A stretch of 64,000 nucleotides of DNA from Locusta migratoria (Eukaryota; Arthropoda; Insecta; Orthoptera; Acrididae): NCBI GenBank assembly GCA_026315105.1, contig CM048745.1, forward strand, positions 757,717,006 through 757,781,005, written 5' to 3'. The notes beneath the pieces were generated by a model, which was not told the DNA's origin, searched no databases, and worked only from the letters and a program-made list of their open reading frames with translations. Numbering within the stretch: the stretch's first letter is position 1; each line of letters opens with the position of its first letter. This document shows positions 1 to 10,724 of the stretch, one piece after another. The position numbers and the translations under genes are program-made.

Positions 1-55
1 GAGGCACAATATTGGACATTTTCTTACAAAAATAATTTTTTATGGACACGTTTCA
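1..55 (-). repeat. 3' LTR end (U3 terminus) of Gypsy-type element, cut by window edge
   Basis: These 55 bases recur almost exactly at 6668-6722. On the minus strand both copies begin TGAAACGTGTCC, so the shared block starts with TG as an LTR should. In this copy it is immediately preceded (minus strand) by a purine tract, which marks it as the 3' LTR of a minus-strand element; the rest lies outside the window. Confidence 0.75.
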
Positions 56-75
56 TCACCCCCCTCCTACCTATT
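56..75 (-). other. Polypurine tract of the LTR element
   Basis: The plus strand reads CACCCCCCTCCTACC, so the minus strand is a G/A tract ending two bases before the LTR terminus. A polypurine tract directly upstream of the 3' LTR is the plus-strand priming site in LTR retrotransposons. Its position against the repeated terminus fixes the element's orientation as minus. Confidence 0.7.
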
Positions 76-1073
76 AAAATTTTGTAGGGTGGGTGATGCC
101 AATGGCATTGCCTAGCCAGCAAAATTACTGAATTTCAAGTCCAAAAATCCATTAATGACATCCAAAATATAACATGAAAAATATGAAAACCTGATAAACA
201 TTTTTATACAAGATATTCAAGATCAAAACAACAGATGAAGTTCATAGAAAATTTAAAAAATGTTACAGTCATAAATACATGCTATTTTACAAGACAGTAC
301 CATCAAAAGTCATGCATGGAGTGGTACACGATGTAACAGGCATAAGCAAATGTCAAAATGTACAGCACATCAGCAATAAATGGAATACATGACAAATATA
401 CATAATGGTAAACATAAGTATATGTAGAAGTTTAGAGAACATAGTGACAAATGATATAGTGGAGAAAATGAGATAGCTAGAAGTAATAGACAAGTGAAAA
501 AAACTACAATAATAAACATGAACATATACAAAGTTTTACAAAAGGTAGTTTAACTAATGTCATCATTCTTTAAAGAAAATGAGGTAATTACAAGTAATAC
601 ACACAGTAGTGTAAGTTCCATGCGTCTAAATTTTGTACAAGGGATCAGTATTTTTGGGAACATAAAATGAACATTTGTATCTTGTGCACAATGTAGTCTA
701 TGTAAATTTTTAGTGCACTTAGTATAAGATAAAGTGTCAATTTTGTATTCTGTGATGCATTTAAGATGCCATACTTTCATGGATGCTAGAACATACAAGT
801 AAAATTTTTGACTACATAGGTTTCTGATCATGTACAAAATAATGTCACTGCTTCGGCACAATAGGATTTCAATATTTCGTTTGTCAATCGAATAGTTACA
901 ATGACAGTTCAGACTAAAGTGTATTGACTCATTATAGTTCTGAAAGCATATTTATCTATCAAGAGCACAATTTTATTTTGGTCACTCAATGTAAAAGAAC
1001 CATGAAATATACCTAAACACTTGTAATGAACCTGTGGACAACGTTTGCAATGGGAGGCACTGAATAGTATAAG

Positions 1074-1202
1074 CACACGAATAGCACATTAGCTCCTAAC
1101 ATTCATTTTAGGTCTTCACACGAATAGCCAATTATTCCCTAACATTCATTTTAGGTCTGCACACGATTAGCCAATTATCCCCTAACATTCATCTTAGGTC
1201 TG
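1074..1202. repeat. Tandem repeat, three 43-bp units
   Basis: Three units each begin CACACGA (1074, 1117, 1160), and a fourth start is at 1203. Each unit carries a CCTAACATTCATYTTAGG core. It lies in the non-coding 3' part of the LTR element. Confidence 0.85.
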
Positions 1203-1227
1203 CACACGAACACAAAACACTGTAAGA

Positions 1228-3080
1228 TTACACCACACTGTAGGCGAGCTGGCTGGTTGCATTGAAGTTGAAGTCATGGGGAAAAGGTTCTGATGTATTC
1301 CTCCATGCAATTCGACAACCAAGTGTGCTCCAACCAACGGGGCTACTAGCAGACTGCATCAGCATAGCCAAAATTAGAGAAAAATTATGGTGGTTGGCCA
1401 AGGCTGCAATGGACAGTACTATGTGGCCAAACATCATCCAAAAAACATCTTCATTAAAAGGCCCAAACACGTCCATTGTTCTGTGTGCATTATGGAATCT
1501 CGTGTGCGAAATCGCCAGTTCCCATGCGTGTCCAAAGTACATGAAATAAAGCATTTTACACACAAATTAGTAACATAGTCATGATATTTCAGTTTACACT
1601 GAAAGAAAAGTCGTTGATTATTAAACCATATTTTTACATTACAAGTAGTGTCTTGAAGACGGATACATTCGAATAGTAATGAGTAATTTAATTCTTATAC
1701 TAGAGTATCTACAAAATTAGTGTCATTTCATATAGGCATAAGACTTTACATACTATGTACATATTACTTTACAAACACATAATCGTATGAAATACATTCA
1801 GGGTGCTTGTCATCAATTTGGCATTAGGTCATGTAAAGTAAATTTGTTGTCATAATTAGAGCAATTAACGTGAAGCCACTTCAAATAACTTGACATTCCA
1901 ATTACCACTAGTCAATTAAATTGACACACATCACTATGGTGGGGATTGCATTACCACCAAATTATAACAATTAAATTACATATGTTGCCATGGCCAGGCT
2001 TTTGTCTGAACTGAGTTACATATTTCATTGCCTTGAGGTATAACACATCAGGGTAGTTTCGTGAGAATATCAAAAGAGGTTCAAGTCATCAGGTCATGTC
2101 TGTGTCTGTCTGAGTCAGCAGTAGGGTCAGAAAAAACAATTAAGGCAAATTTTGGCACAGTAATAGATGTACATCACAGTAAATCATCCGATAACATACA
2201 CTACTTGGTAGGAATAGCTGCAGATTTTCCTCAATAAGATCATCAATAAAATTTTGAAGATAGCAGTAAGCAAAAGCAAAGTATCTCTGTGCATTAACTA
2301 GACTTAACTAGGCGTAGTTTATGGCAAAACTGCAAGTTCGCAAGAGAGATGGCTGTGTGCAACGTATAAGCATAACCATACATTTTCATGAGCTTCATTA
2401 TAAAATTAATTAGCATAGTGGTAGGGCTTAGGTATATAATTAGTGAGCATAGCGGTAAGCTTTGATTACAAGAGCAATAAGCATAGCTGCAAGCATAATT
2501 AGAGATATTCATTACACATGATTACAAATAATTACAGAGCATCAGAAGGATATGATTCTCACCAATCACACATGCCATTGAAGGCACAATGCATCAACAT
2601 ACAAAATGGTGCACATAAGCACAAAGAGAAAACACAAAAGCGCAGTGCGAGTAGGCACATAAGAAAAGAACAGAGCATAGCATCATTAGCAACAGAGCGA
2701 TTCTCCTCATAATTGCTTCATAATCATTGTATACTCTCGTCCACATAATTACATTTATCAAACATCTTTGACTGTTACCAATACCTTCCTTACCATCATT
2801 TATCCATAAACAATAGTGCATTTTAAAGACCACCATGACATATTGTGTATTGCCTTACTCATCATCCTCCAGAATGTCCTTTTTCTTTTTTACTGCTCAA
2901 TCGGCTTACAAAATGCTTATGTCAACTCAAACTCTTCTTCACTCGCTCCGAAGTTCGTAAGTTATGCAATTAGTAATAAAGAAGAGAAATCTGATATTTT
3001 CTGAAACATAATAACTTAATTAGATTACTCAATCAAAAATTTCCATTAATTTTACTTGTCTTGCACAGCCACAGAGTTCG
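1228..3080 (-). other. Non-coding 3' region of LTR element, no recognisable gene
   Basis: This is AT-rich sequence between the polypurine side and the fusion ORF. Minus-strand open frames of 111, 72 and 80 codons (1228-1563, 2294-2512, 2594-2836) resemble no family I recognise. It could be a decayed envelope or pol remnant, or spacer. Confidence 0.4.
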
Positions 3081-3183
3081 TTATATGTAAATTGCAAGAT
3101 AGTCATAGTTTTGTATGACAATATCCCAGCGTAGCACAGAGCATAAGTATTCAGAGTTAGGGAAAAGTAACAGTGAGAAAAAG

Positions 3184-3357
3184 ATGTAGATAGAGTGCAC
3201 TAAGGAAAAGCGGAAGAATAGTGACACCCAGCTCGAGAACGGGGCACCAATCGCCACTTGGTGTGTCCAAATGTAGATAGAGTGCACTAAGGAAAAGCGG
3301 AAGAATAGTGACACCCAGCTCGAGAACGGGGCACCAATCGCCACTTGGTGTGTCCAA
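3184..3357. repeat. Tandem duplication, two 87-bp units
   Basis: Unit 3184-3270 is repeated essentially identically at 3271-3357; each starts ATGTAGATAGAGTGC. It lies 30 bp downstream of the fusion ORF stop. The near identity implies a recent duplication. Confidence 0.95.
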
Positions 3358-3386
3358 AACAGATTAATGGACTCTCTACCCCAATT

Positions 3387-5405
3387 TTATGCCTTGAAAA
3401 TTTTAATATTGGAAATGGGGTGTATGCCATTCGACTTGTGCGTCTTTAAAGTTTCTACCTCAACGACGTTGTCGTGGATGATACGTTTGATTCGATACGG
3501 ACCATTGTACAGCAAGAAGAATTTGTGAATCATAGATCTTCCCTTGTGGGATCTAATTAATACCTTTTGTCCTACATAGAGTTGTTTGGCGTAACAATTA
3601 CGTTTATCCTCGTGCTCTGGATGACGTTTAGAACGCGGCGGGCTTTGTTGCGACCGGCGATCATATCTGTTTCTATCAAAATATCGACTGCGCGAGGAAT
3701 TTTCCTCGTCTTCTTCCTCTAAGTCTTGTAAGAGGTTTCTAAAGGCTTCAATATCATTCTTGCATCGTGCCGCAATGGCAATTTGACGCAAGTGTAGAGG
3801 CAATTTGTTCAAACAAATTCTAATTAATTCCGCAGGGCAGTAAGGTGCCGATAAAAATTGATTTTTGTATACCAAATGTTGGAAATATTCCACCGGGCTC
3901 GAGAAATTTGATCGCTCAAAAGTTTTGAACGTCGCAATACTGTTTTTAACGCGGTCTTGTGCCGCTTCCGACCAGTATGCGGATAGAAATGAGCGTCGGA
4001 ACTGATTCTCGCTATAGCACTCTTGTGCAATAGCTCTCATTCTGGTGGCTGGCTCGCCTTCCAGATAACCACATATAAATTCTAATCTGTGCTCAAGTGG
4101 CCAATTCGGGGGAAGACAATAATCGAATTGCTGCAACCACTCTTTAGGGTGCAAGTCATTCGGAGAGTTTTTGAATGTCTTGAATTTACGTACAGTCAGG
4201 AAATGCTTGTAGTCAAACGCTTCACTTCGCCTGTGCGGTGTAAGTGAGCGTAAACTACGCACCGCGTCTTCATTGTTGTTGCTATGAGGTACACTTCGTT
4301 CACGTACCAAGCGACCTACTTGAGTCGAATCATCATTGTCATTTACGTTCAAATTTTCTTCTACGTCTTCGTATGCATTTCCATAAGTGTGGTCAAATTT
4401 CCTCTCTATTCGCGCCACGCGATCAACTAATTTTCTGACCTCAGCCTTGTATTGCTGATTAATGGTCATTTGACCTTGTTTGAAACGGTCAAGGGCGAGA
4501 TATTCATTAGTTTCATTAAAGGGGGTAGGATGCGTTACATCAGAACTTTTGTCACTGTTATCACTGATTTGGGTAATTTTAACAGTAATATCCTCAAACT
4601 GTTTATTAATTTTATTGATCTGTTCCGTCGTGACTGACTGGAAGTTCTGCAACTTTTCATCAAATAGATTACTCTGTTGCTTCAATTGAGCGAGTTCAGT
4701 AGTTTCCATATTTTCGACTCGTGACGCAAAGCTTTCCATATTTTCCACTCGTGACGCTAGGCTTTTCATATTTTCCACTCGTGACGCAAGGCTTTCCACT
4801 ATCGGGTTAATCTCGTCGCGAATATCTTGTCTTATTTGCTGAGATTCACGTTTGAAAGTATTGAGCAGTTGTTCCCTGAACCGATTGTTGTCCTCATTTA
4901 TTTTATTCAAACTACTTTGAATACTCACAAACCTCGAATCGCACGTCTGTTCTATTTTCTCAAGTTTTTTATTTAATTTCTGAGATTGTTTCTCAAGTTT
5001 TTCACCTAATTTCTGAGATTCCTGAGATTGTAATTGACTATTCTCATTTAATTTAGAGAGCTGTGACAATAAAATTTTCATGAAATCATTTGGTAATACG
5101 TTTTCCATAGCCGTCGCACAAGTATTTTTTGTAGCAGAGCTAGGCGGAACCGATGCATTATTTTCCGCAACCACGTTACAAGAATTGGAATTCTGTATTG
5201 TCGAAACCTGTACTGAATCATTATCCATATTGTCTATTCCTGAACTAATCTGTTCCGCATTTTCGGACACGGTATTTACTGTCGTATTTGTATCAGTGCA
5301 GTGAGAAGACTCTTGTAAAAATTCAGCTTCTCTCCTTGCATCATTCGAGGTCTCATTTTCGGAAGCAGATTTAGCATCAGCGCGGACTCTCCTATTCTTC
5401 GACAT
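3387..5405 (-). CDS. Gag fused to integrase C-terminal (GPY/F-type) module, 672 aa
   Basis: This intact reading frame starts at an ATG with A at -3. Residues 1-100 are Ser/Asn/Glu-rich. Residues about 100-340 are a Gln/Lys/Glu-rich coiled coil containing three copies of a decapeptide (SLASRVENME type, residues 203-233). Residues about 400-570 look like the capsid-like Gag domain of Gypsy elements (PKEWLQQF, FICGYLEGEPATRM). An Arg/Ser-rich linker follows. Residues about 605-672 match the end of Gypsy integrase: VGQKVLIRSHKG, then KFFLLYNGPYRIKRI. In complete elements about 1000 or more residues of protease, RT, RNase H and integrase core lie between these parts; here the junction is in frame. 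The zinc knuckle is also absent. It may be the product of a deletion, or a propagated Gag-only lineage that kept a nucleic-acid-binding tail. Confidence 0.85.
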   Translation of the reverse strand: MSKNRRVRADAKSASENETSNDARREAEFLQESSHCTDTNTTVNTVSENAEQISSGIDNMDNDSVQVSTIQNSNSCNVVAENNASVPPSSATKNTCATAMENVLPNDFMKILLSQLSKLNENSQLQSQESQKLGEKLEKQSQKLNKKLEKIEQTCDSRFVSIQSSLNKINEDNNRFREQLLNTFKRESQQIRQDIRDEINPIVESLASRVENMKSLASRVENMESFASRVENMETTELAQLKQQSNLFDEKLQNFQSVTTEQINKINKQFEDITVKITQISDNSDKSSDVTHPTPFNETNEYLALDRFKQGQMTINQQYKAEVRKLVDRVARIERKFDHTYGNAYEDVEENLNVNDNDDSTQVGRLVRERSVPHSNNNEDAVRSLRSLTPHRRSEAFDYKHFLTVRKFKTFKNSPNDLHPKEWLQQFDYCLPPNWPLEHRLEFICGYLEGEPATRMRAIAQECYSENQFRRSFLSAYWSEAAQDRVKNSIATFKTFERSNFSSPVEYFQHLVYKNQFLSAPYCPAELIRICLNKLPLHLRQIAIAARCKNDIEAFRNLLQDLEEEDEENSSRSRYFDRNRYDRRSQQSPPRSKRHPEHEDKRNCYAKQLYVGQKVLIRSHKGRSMIHKFFLLYNGPYRIKRIIHDNVVEVETLKTHKSNGIHPISNIKIFKA
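4707..4796 (-). repeat. Three 30-bp tandem units inside the Gag coiled coil
   Basis: Units at 4707, 4737 and 4767 each read CATATTTTCSACTCGTGACG. They encode ten-residue repeats (ASRVENM core), so they lengthen the coiled coil without breaking the frame. Confidence 0.95.
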
Positions 5406-5869
5406 TGTTAACAGAATTTTGCAGTAAAGTGACTAATAATATTTATTTTCACCTACTGCATATTTTTTGAAAATCACACACAGTAATTATGAGAGAACAA
5501 TAGGCTGAATCGGGCTAGTGCAACATATAATCACAATCGAGATTACGCGAACCGTTAATTATCACACGAGTTCCGCGATACTAGAACTTTCATCACAACA
5601 AACATCAGACAATATAAAAGAGAGACTTGTTCAGTAGTAATGCAATTATTTGTCTATTCAATTAATCTACTATAAACAATGCTACACACTATCAATAATG
5701 GTAAGTAACAAACTACAGAAACAATTACTATGCTACTGTTGCTATAACAAAGGATGGTGCTACAAAAATTAAATTAAGAGCCAAAAGATAAGTTGGTTAG
5801 TGGAAAAGACAAACTAACTTAAATAAGGCTACGTATCTAACTACGTCACGATCCTGTTTGTGAACTATC

Positions 5870-5887
5870 CTGGCAGAAAGGGCGCCA
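5870..5887 (-). promoter_or_regulatory. Candidate primer binding site
   Basis: The minus strand reads TGGCGCCC then TTTCTGCC. TGGCGCC matches the CCA-ended acceptor of the lysine tRNA used by many Gypsy elements, but only the first eight bases fit the insect tRNA I know. It lies about 480 bp upstream of the ORF start, a sensible leader length, and would put the 5' LTR at about 5888-6722. Confidence 0.45.
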
Positions 5888-6722
5888 GATAAAAGCTGTA
5901 CGTGTGTTGTGTGGATGTTGAACCTATCGTTAGATCAGACAACAAATTGTTCCTTGACACAGCAATTTGGTTTAATTATGGCCCTGATACTGATGTATAT
6001 GCTATTAAGTGAGAAACAGTGCATGAAACTGATTATGTGCGCAACGGATATTTTTAACAAAACAACTCTGACATGTAGCCTTTTGAAACAGACACTGACT
6101 ATACTCAAAAATTTTGACTGCGAGAAAGATATTTAAAAAACCACAAATCACTTTCTTAATGCTTGACTGTGAGCATTTTATGCAGATCAGTTTCTAATTA
6201 TTGAAATTTAGTATCAATTTAGTATCATAGTCAATTAACTATCATTTACTATGGCACCAATAATGAAATCCGTTCAACAATATTATTCACATCAATACTG
6301 CACTTTAAATCCACTAATAATTAATTATCAAATGAAGGAAGTAGGTTAATTTTCTAACTACGTAAATGAAAGATGAAAGAAAGTTTAAGTTACTTATTAT
6401 TAATAATCAGCATTACATTACCTACATAATACAACTTCTGACTTGCTGGCAAAGCAGCCTCTGTTCTACATCGGAGCCATACACACAACCCAACCGCTCT
6501 CTAAGCGAGCTGAACCACTAGTAGCACTCTCTCTCAGTGCGAGCTACAATGCTATGCAATACATGATCTTTGCCAAAGATGAAACTTCATAAAGGACACA
6601 CATCGATACATACAGTAGAAGCGATATTATACATTTTCTTGCAAGCAAGTTACTCGATACAAAACAGGAGGCACAATATTGGACATTTTCTTACAAAAAT
6701 AATTTTTTATGGACACGTTTCA
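5888..6722 (-). repeat. 5' LTR of the Gypsy-type element
   Basis: The right edge (6722) is set by the repeated TGAAACG terminus. The left edge is set only by the candidate primer binding site, so it is approximate. The sequence is clearly related to 57080-57730 in the same orientation: shared blocks include AGAAACAGTGCAT, TTTCTAACTAC and CATTACATTACCT. A second member of the LTR family therefore lies in this window. Confidence 0.6.
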
Positions 6723-6843
6723 AACTGAAGAATCTAACGTTGAAGTCCTGCTGTAGACTACAGTACTTTTCATTTGGATACTATGTAGGTTCTAACGGTG
6801 ATGTTAACAACTATTTGAAAATTGAACAATGTGTTTAATAATA

Positions 6844-7688
6844 CAGTAGAGCACCAATTATCCGAATACTGGTCTTCCGTATGACCGGTCGTCTGTTGGT
6901 TATTTTTTTTTTAAATATTTGTGAACATCCCGGGCGAGTTTTCAAAGTTTTAAATTTCCCTCATGTGAAGTTTCGATGTATTCAATTTCCGCGCGTGATG
7001 TTTTAACCTTCGCCATGTGTAACGTTCGTTGTAGTTCAGGATTTAGGCACTCGGAGCGCCGGTAATCTCTTATGTCACAACAAAAGATCGCTGTTTCGTC
7101 AGTCAATAATCTTATGTTTGCTGACTAAGTTGTGATATTTGTGATTGTGTTTTGAGATTATTGTACTGTATTTGCTGATAAATTAACCTGTTCTATGTGA
7201 CGTCCACTAAACGTAAACGTGTAGCTTTGCCAATTGCAGAAATACTTAAAATATTGGAAGAGCTAGATCGTGGTTTGAGTGGGGCTAGTTTAGAGCGGCA
7301 GTACAATGTTGACACATCTACTATTTCAGACATTAAAAAGCAGCGTCTAACTATCAAAGACTATGCTTCCAAACTAGACCGTGAAGAAGGGAGTACAAGA
7401 AAAAATGTGTTTGTAATCCGAAGAAGGAAAAAAAAAAATACCTTATCAGCTTCGGTGCTGTAATTATCATAGATAAAAGGTGTTCTGTAAATTGTATTTG
7501 CTGTTTCTTGTTTAAAAAATCCTTTGCTTACGTTATTTATATTAATAAAAGAGTTGTGTTATACTATATTATTCACATTGCAGTACAAATAAGGCTAAAA
7601 TCGAGTACAAAAATAAGTAATCCGGATTTTCAATTATCCGGACACTACTGCCGTGCATCAATTAGTTCGGATAATCGATGCTCTACTG
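6844..7688 (+). mobile_element. Tigger/pogo-type DNA transposon, internally deleted
   Basis: Terminal inverted repeats start CAGTAGAGCACCAATTATCC on the left and CAGTAGAGCATCGATTATCC on the right (reverse strand). The element is flanked by TA at 6842-6843 and 7689-7690, the target duplication of the Tc1/mariner-pogo superfamily. At 845 bp it is much shorter than an autonomous Tigger (about 2.5 kb), and only the DNA-binding N-terminus of the transposase survives. Confidence 0.93.
7197..7463 (+). pseudogene. Tigger transposase N-terminus (CENP-B-type HTH)
   Basis: The frame reads TSTKRKRVALPIAEILKI, then SGASLERQYNVDTSTISDIKKQ. This is the psq/CENP-B N-terminal helix-turn-helix typical of pogo/Tigger transposases; related proteins recognise the terminal repeats. 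The expected ATG is a GTG here, and an ATG two bases upstream is out of frame, so the start is lost. After about 75 residues a poly-A stretch and unrelated residues replace the CENP-B and DDE domains. No catalytic residues remain. Confidence 0.88.
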
Positions 7689-7689
7689 T

Positions 7690-9110
7690 ATATGATAAAA
7701 ATGGGGGAGAGAAAACAGTGTTTGAGACTACAATACAAGGTTCAAATATTTTGTTTATAAATGCAGTAAGAATTCTATTCCTACAGGTATGCACCTCCAC
7801 CCTCCTCATGTAATTTAAAACTGTTGTGGAATTTATAGCATACAGACACAGCTTTTAGTTCCGCATTTTTAATAGCAATTAACATCTGTTGGACTGGATT
7901 AGGGATTTTACATGTTATTATTCAGAATGTAAGATAATCACCATACAATGAGATAATAACAGGGGCACAACTCCGACGATTCCAGGACTTAATTCTGCAT
8001 TTATGCCCGCAGAATTCCGCCTGATCAACTCGTAGAATGATGTCCAGATGGTGTCAGCTGTAAGCTGCCAAACTGTTTAATGTTGATTGCCAGACAATAT
8101 CTCGGTATTTGTAGTTGCGAGATATGGAACTATTTATAGTTAATGGCAACGTGGTCTATGGAGTGTGATTCTCGCTTGAGATTAAAATAAAGGAACATTG
8201 GTAGCACTGTTAACTCATAAATGAAACAGACGACGAACTTTTGAAAATAGCACTGGGTTTAATAAAACTTCAAAACGCTTCAGTGAACACAAGTAATGGA
8301 TACATCTCTCTGCGCCGCCATCTTATCACATGCCCTTTTTACACTGACATATCTCTCCAAGCAAGTGCTTTGGACTGTTTATACACAAATAAGATTAACA
8401 CTGACAATTCGTCCTCTCTCCACCAGGCTAAAATCTGAAGAACCCAAGCCGTTCTATACAACGGCAATAATCTCAAATAATTTCTCTGGAAAAACTACGA
8501 CTAATACATATACAATTCTCTAATTTTCCTTTTAATTTTACAAATACACAATTTCAAGGTAACAGAACGCTATGACGTTAAGGTTTATAATCGAATACAA
8601 ACAGTGTAGTGATTTCGATAGTATGAAACGAGTGATTTAAAAATTCTTAATAGTATCAATACTGATTAAAATAGTGAACATAAAATTTTATTAAAATTCA
8701 GTTTTGCAAATATGTGACTTTTTCGACCTAAATCAACATTGAAAGCTAACTCAATCCTTAGTTATTCTCTTAGTGAGATAATAGGCTTAAAAAATCTTTT
8801 ATGTAAATAAAGAGATCACAAATAGTGCATCACATGTGACTTATAGTGTGAATTTTACCTTAATGAACAATTCACACAAGAGTGCTACATCTACAACATG
8901 TCACAATTACATGAGTAAACTGTTTATCTATATTTTAAGTGAAAATATACTATGTGTGTGGTACGTGTCAGTCCCCCAGATACAATAGGTTAGGTTCTTA
9001 AAACACTGTTTAAAAGCTTTGCTTAAGGTGAGATGAAATATTCTGGATATTATGTGACTGGTATCGAACGAGTCAATAAATCAGGGTGGTATCGGGTACT
9101 AGAATTGAGT
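7690..9110. other. AT-rich spacer, no gene seen
   Basis: Short frames only, no family resemblance, no clear terminal repeats. Probably decayed repeat or unique spacer. Confidence 0.5.
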
Positions 9111-9114
9111 GTCA

Positions 9115-9250
9115 AATAGCTCGTTCCGTTATAAGCCGAATGGTCTGGAGGGCCACGTTACGGATCACGCGGCGTCCAGCGTCGGGGGTTCGAATCCTCC
9201 CAAAGGCATGGATGTGTGTTTCGGTAGTACTGCTGTGAAGCTGGTTAGGT
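9115..9250 (+). mobile_element. tRNA-derived SINE, diverged
   Basis: It has a box-B-like GGGTTCGAATCCTCCC and the family's downstream GGCATGGATGTGTGT. The A-box side (AGCCGAATGGTCTGG) is decayed. No target duplication found. Confidence 0.65.
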
Positions 9251-9984
9251 CGCAAATTCTTTATTATAGGTCACACTTGATGTATAGCGTGCCCTCGAAA
9301 ATGACGCTTTTCGGCTTTACCATCATCAGATTAGCATCTACAAACGTAACAAAAACACAATTTCTCACATGACAGAAAAAGTAGTTTCATATTAAAAATG
9401 ATGATTTAAGTCGTGTTATACCTCTTCCGTGCCACGTGCACACGTGAACAGATGTAAGAAGTTGTTTGCTACAAACTTTAACACATTCGGTACTGTCCAA
9501 GTGACATTTCTTGCCACCAGGTAGCATTACAAGGCGTATAGTGGCGCCATATCACAAAAGGTTATGCATATTAATTACGTAGGGTGGCTGTGCACTTATT
9601 GTACAAAGTAGAAAATATACAAAGGTATTAAAAGAACAATTGTACAAAGGCTTTTAAAAAAATAAAAATTATCATTGATTTGTCAGCTGTTAAACCTTAT
9701 TTGTTGTTAATCATGACAAGCTATACAAAACACCACGAAAACCAGCCGTTCGGAGATGTCACGTGACATTCCTCGCCCAGAACTCTCTTGCGTTGCGTAT
9801 TTGATGATTTTCTTATTGTAACTTACACGTTGTCATTTCAAAGCAGTGGCGCACTGGAAAATTAACAAAAACACATAGTTCTTCGTACGATAATCTAGTG
9901 TCTACAAATGCCATATTAGCATCAGTAAACAACGGCCATCAATAGTATGAGATTGAAAGACTTATATTCTGTTGATAGCTGTAG

Positions 9985-10090
9985 TGTAGTGGGTAAGGCG
10001 TTGGACTACGACGCTAAAGGTCGTTGGTTGGAAACCCGCCACTACCTAATTTTTTTTTCCTAAAGAGTTTCAGAAACTCTTATTAATTAA
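9985..10090 (+). mobile_element. tRNA-like SINE (T-rich body)
   Basis: A-box-like TAGTGTAGTGGGTAAGGCG is followed by GTTGGACTACG and a B-box-like GGTTGGAAACCC. A T-rich body follows. It differs from the main SINE family here and resembles 42635 and 45434 in having poly-T right after the tRNA head. Confidence 0.6.
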
Positions 10091-10199
10091 TTTTTTATTA
10101 TTTAGATTATTATTTTGGTCCAAAATGTTTGCACAGACTTACAAAACTACAAATCTAAAGTGGGCCGTAAAACACGTCAGTGCGATTTTTTTTACACCG

Positions 10200-10720
10200 A
10201 ATGAATCGCTTTCTCTCGGTTGTTGCCGTCACTATTCAGTACGGTAAAGTGCGCCCGCCTCGGGCCGCATATGTGCCCCGCATGCTGGTGGCGCTGGACG
10301 GCAGTAGAGTGTCGGGTATTGCGGGGCACTGGCACTTTTCATGCGGCCGGCCTCGTGCAAACATCGCTCAGGCAGGGCCGGCCGATACAATGGGCGGCGG
10401 CGAGCGGCCAGAATGGCCCAACAAATCAGCCGCGCTGTCCCCGGCTCCAGCTACTGCTCCAGCTACAGCTTACAGCCTCTGCCCCCAGCCTCCAGCCAGG
10501 CCGCTGCGCTGGTATACGGCCGGCCTGCGCGCGAGATGCCCGCAGCATTCTAAGCGCCGCTCTGCGCCGTCCCCGCTGCTCGGCCGTCGCGTCTCGAGCG
10601 GCGACGTGTCCCGCCCCTCTCTCACGACGTATGATGGATGCTCCACAGATGGAGGCGCCCGCCTCACGTCTCCATAGCAATCGATAAAACCGAGAAAAGG
10701 GGCGGTCCGCCTATACACAC
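10200..10720. other. GC-rich island
   Basis: CpG- and GC-rich sequence in an AT-rich setting, with several overlapping open frames on both strands that look like composition artefacts rather than proteins. It could be a promoter-type CpG island or a GC-rich repeat. Similar islands lie at 39450-40640 and 60060-60590. Confidence 0.6.
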
Positions 10721-10724
10721 CACC

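Larger units (their letters stand above)
1..6722 (-). mobile_element. Gypsy-type LTR retrotransposon, non-autonomous (pol deleted)
   Basis: The element is bounded by the shared LTR terminus (1-55 and 6668-6722) and has a polypurine tract at 56-75. It has one long ORF (3387-5405, minus) and a possible primer binding site near 5870-5887. About 3.3 kb between the ORF stop and the polypurine tract lacks a convincing ORF and holds tandem repeats of 43 and 87 bp. Protease, RT, RNase H and the integrase core are missing, so mobility would need enzymes supplied by a relative. The flank after the right LTR is AACTG; the matching left flank is outside the window, so no target duplication can be checked. 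Confidence 0.75.

Noticed and set aside
1074..1202. CRISPR-like array of short repeats
   Set aside because: Units are contiguous 43-bp tandem repeats without unique spacers, and the context is a eukaryotic retroelement.
1228..1563. Envelope-like gene in the 3' region of the LTR element
   Set aside because: The 111-codon frame has no signal peptide, cysteine pattern or membrane anchor I could defend.
3081..3357. Two minus-strand ORFs of 87 and 66 codons with repeated peptide
   Set aside because: Explained by the 87-bp tandem duplication; the peptide repeat is a by-product.
9115..9250. Possible functional tRNA genes at SINE heads (e.g. 9115, 33880, 41925)
   Set aside because: Box B is present but acceptor stems do not pair, anticodon arms are decayed, and SINE bodies follow.
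10180..10720. Long overlapping ORFs on both strands (up to 165 codons)
   Set aside because: They arise from the GC-rich composition, which lowers stop frequency; the residues are low-complexity and match no family.
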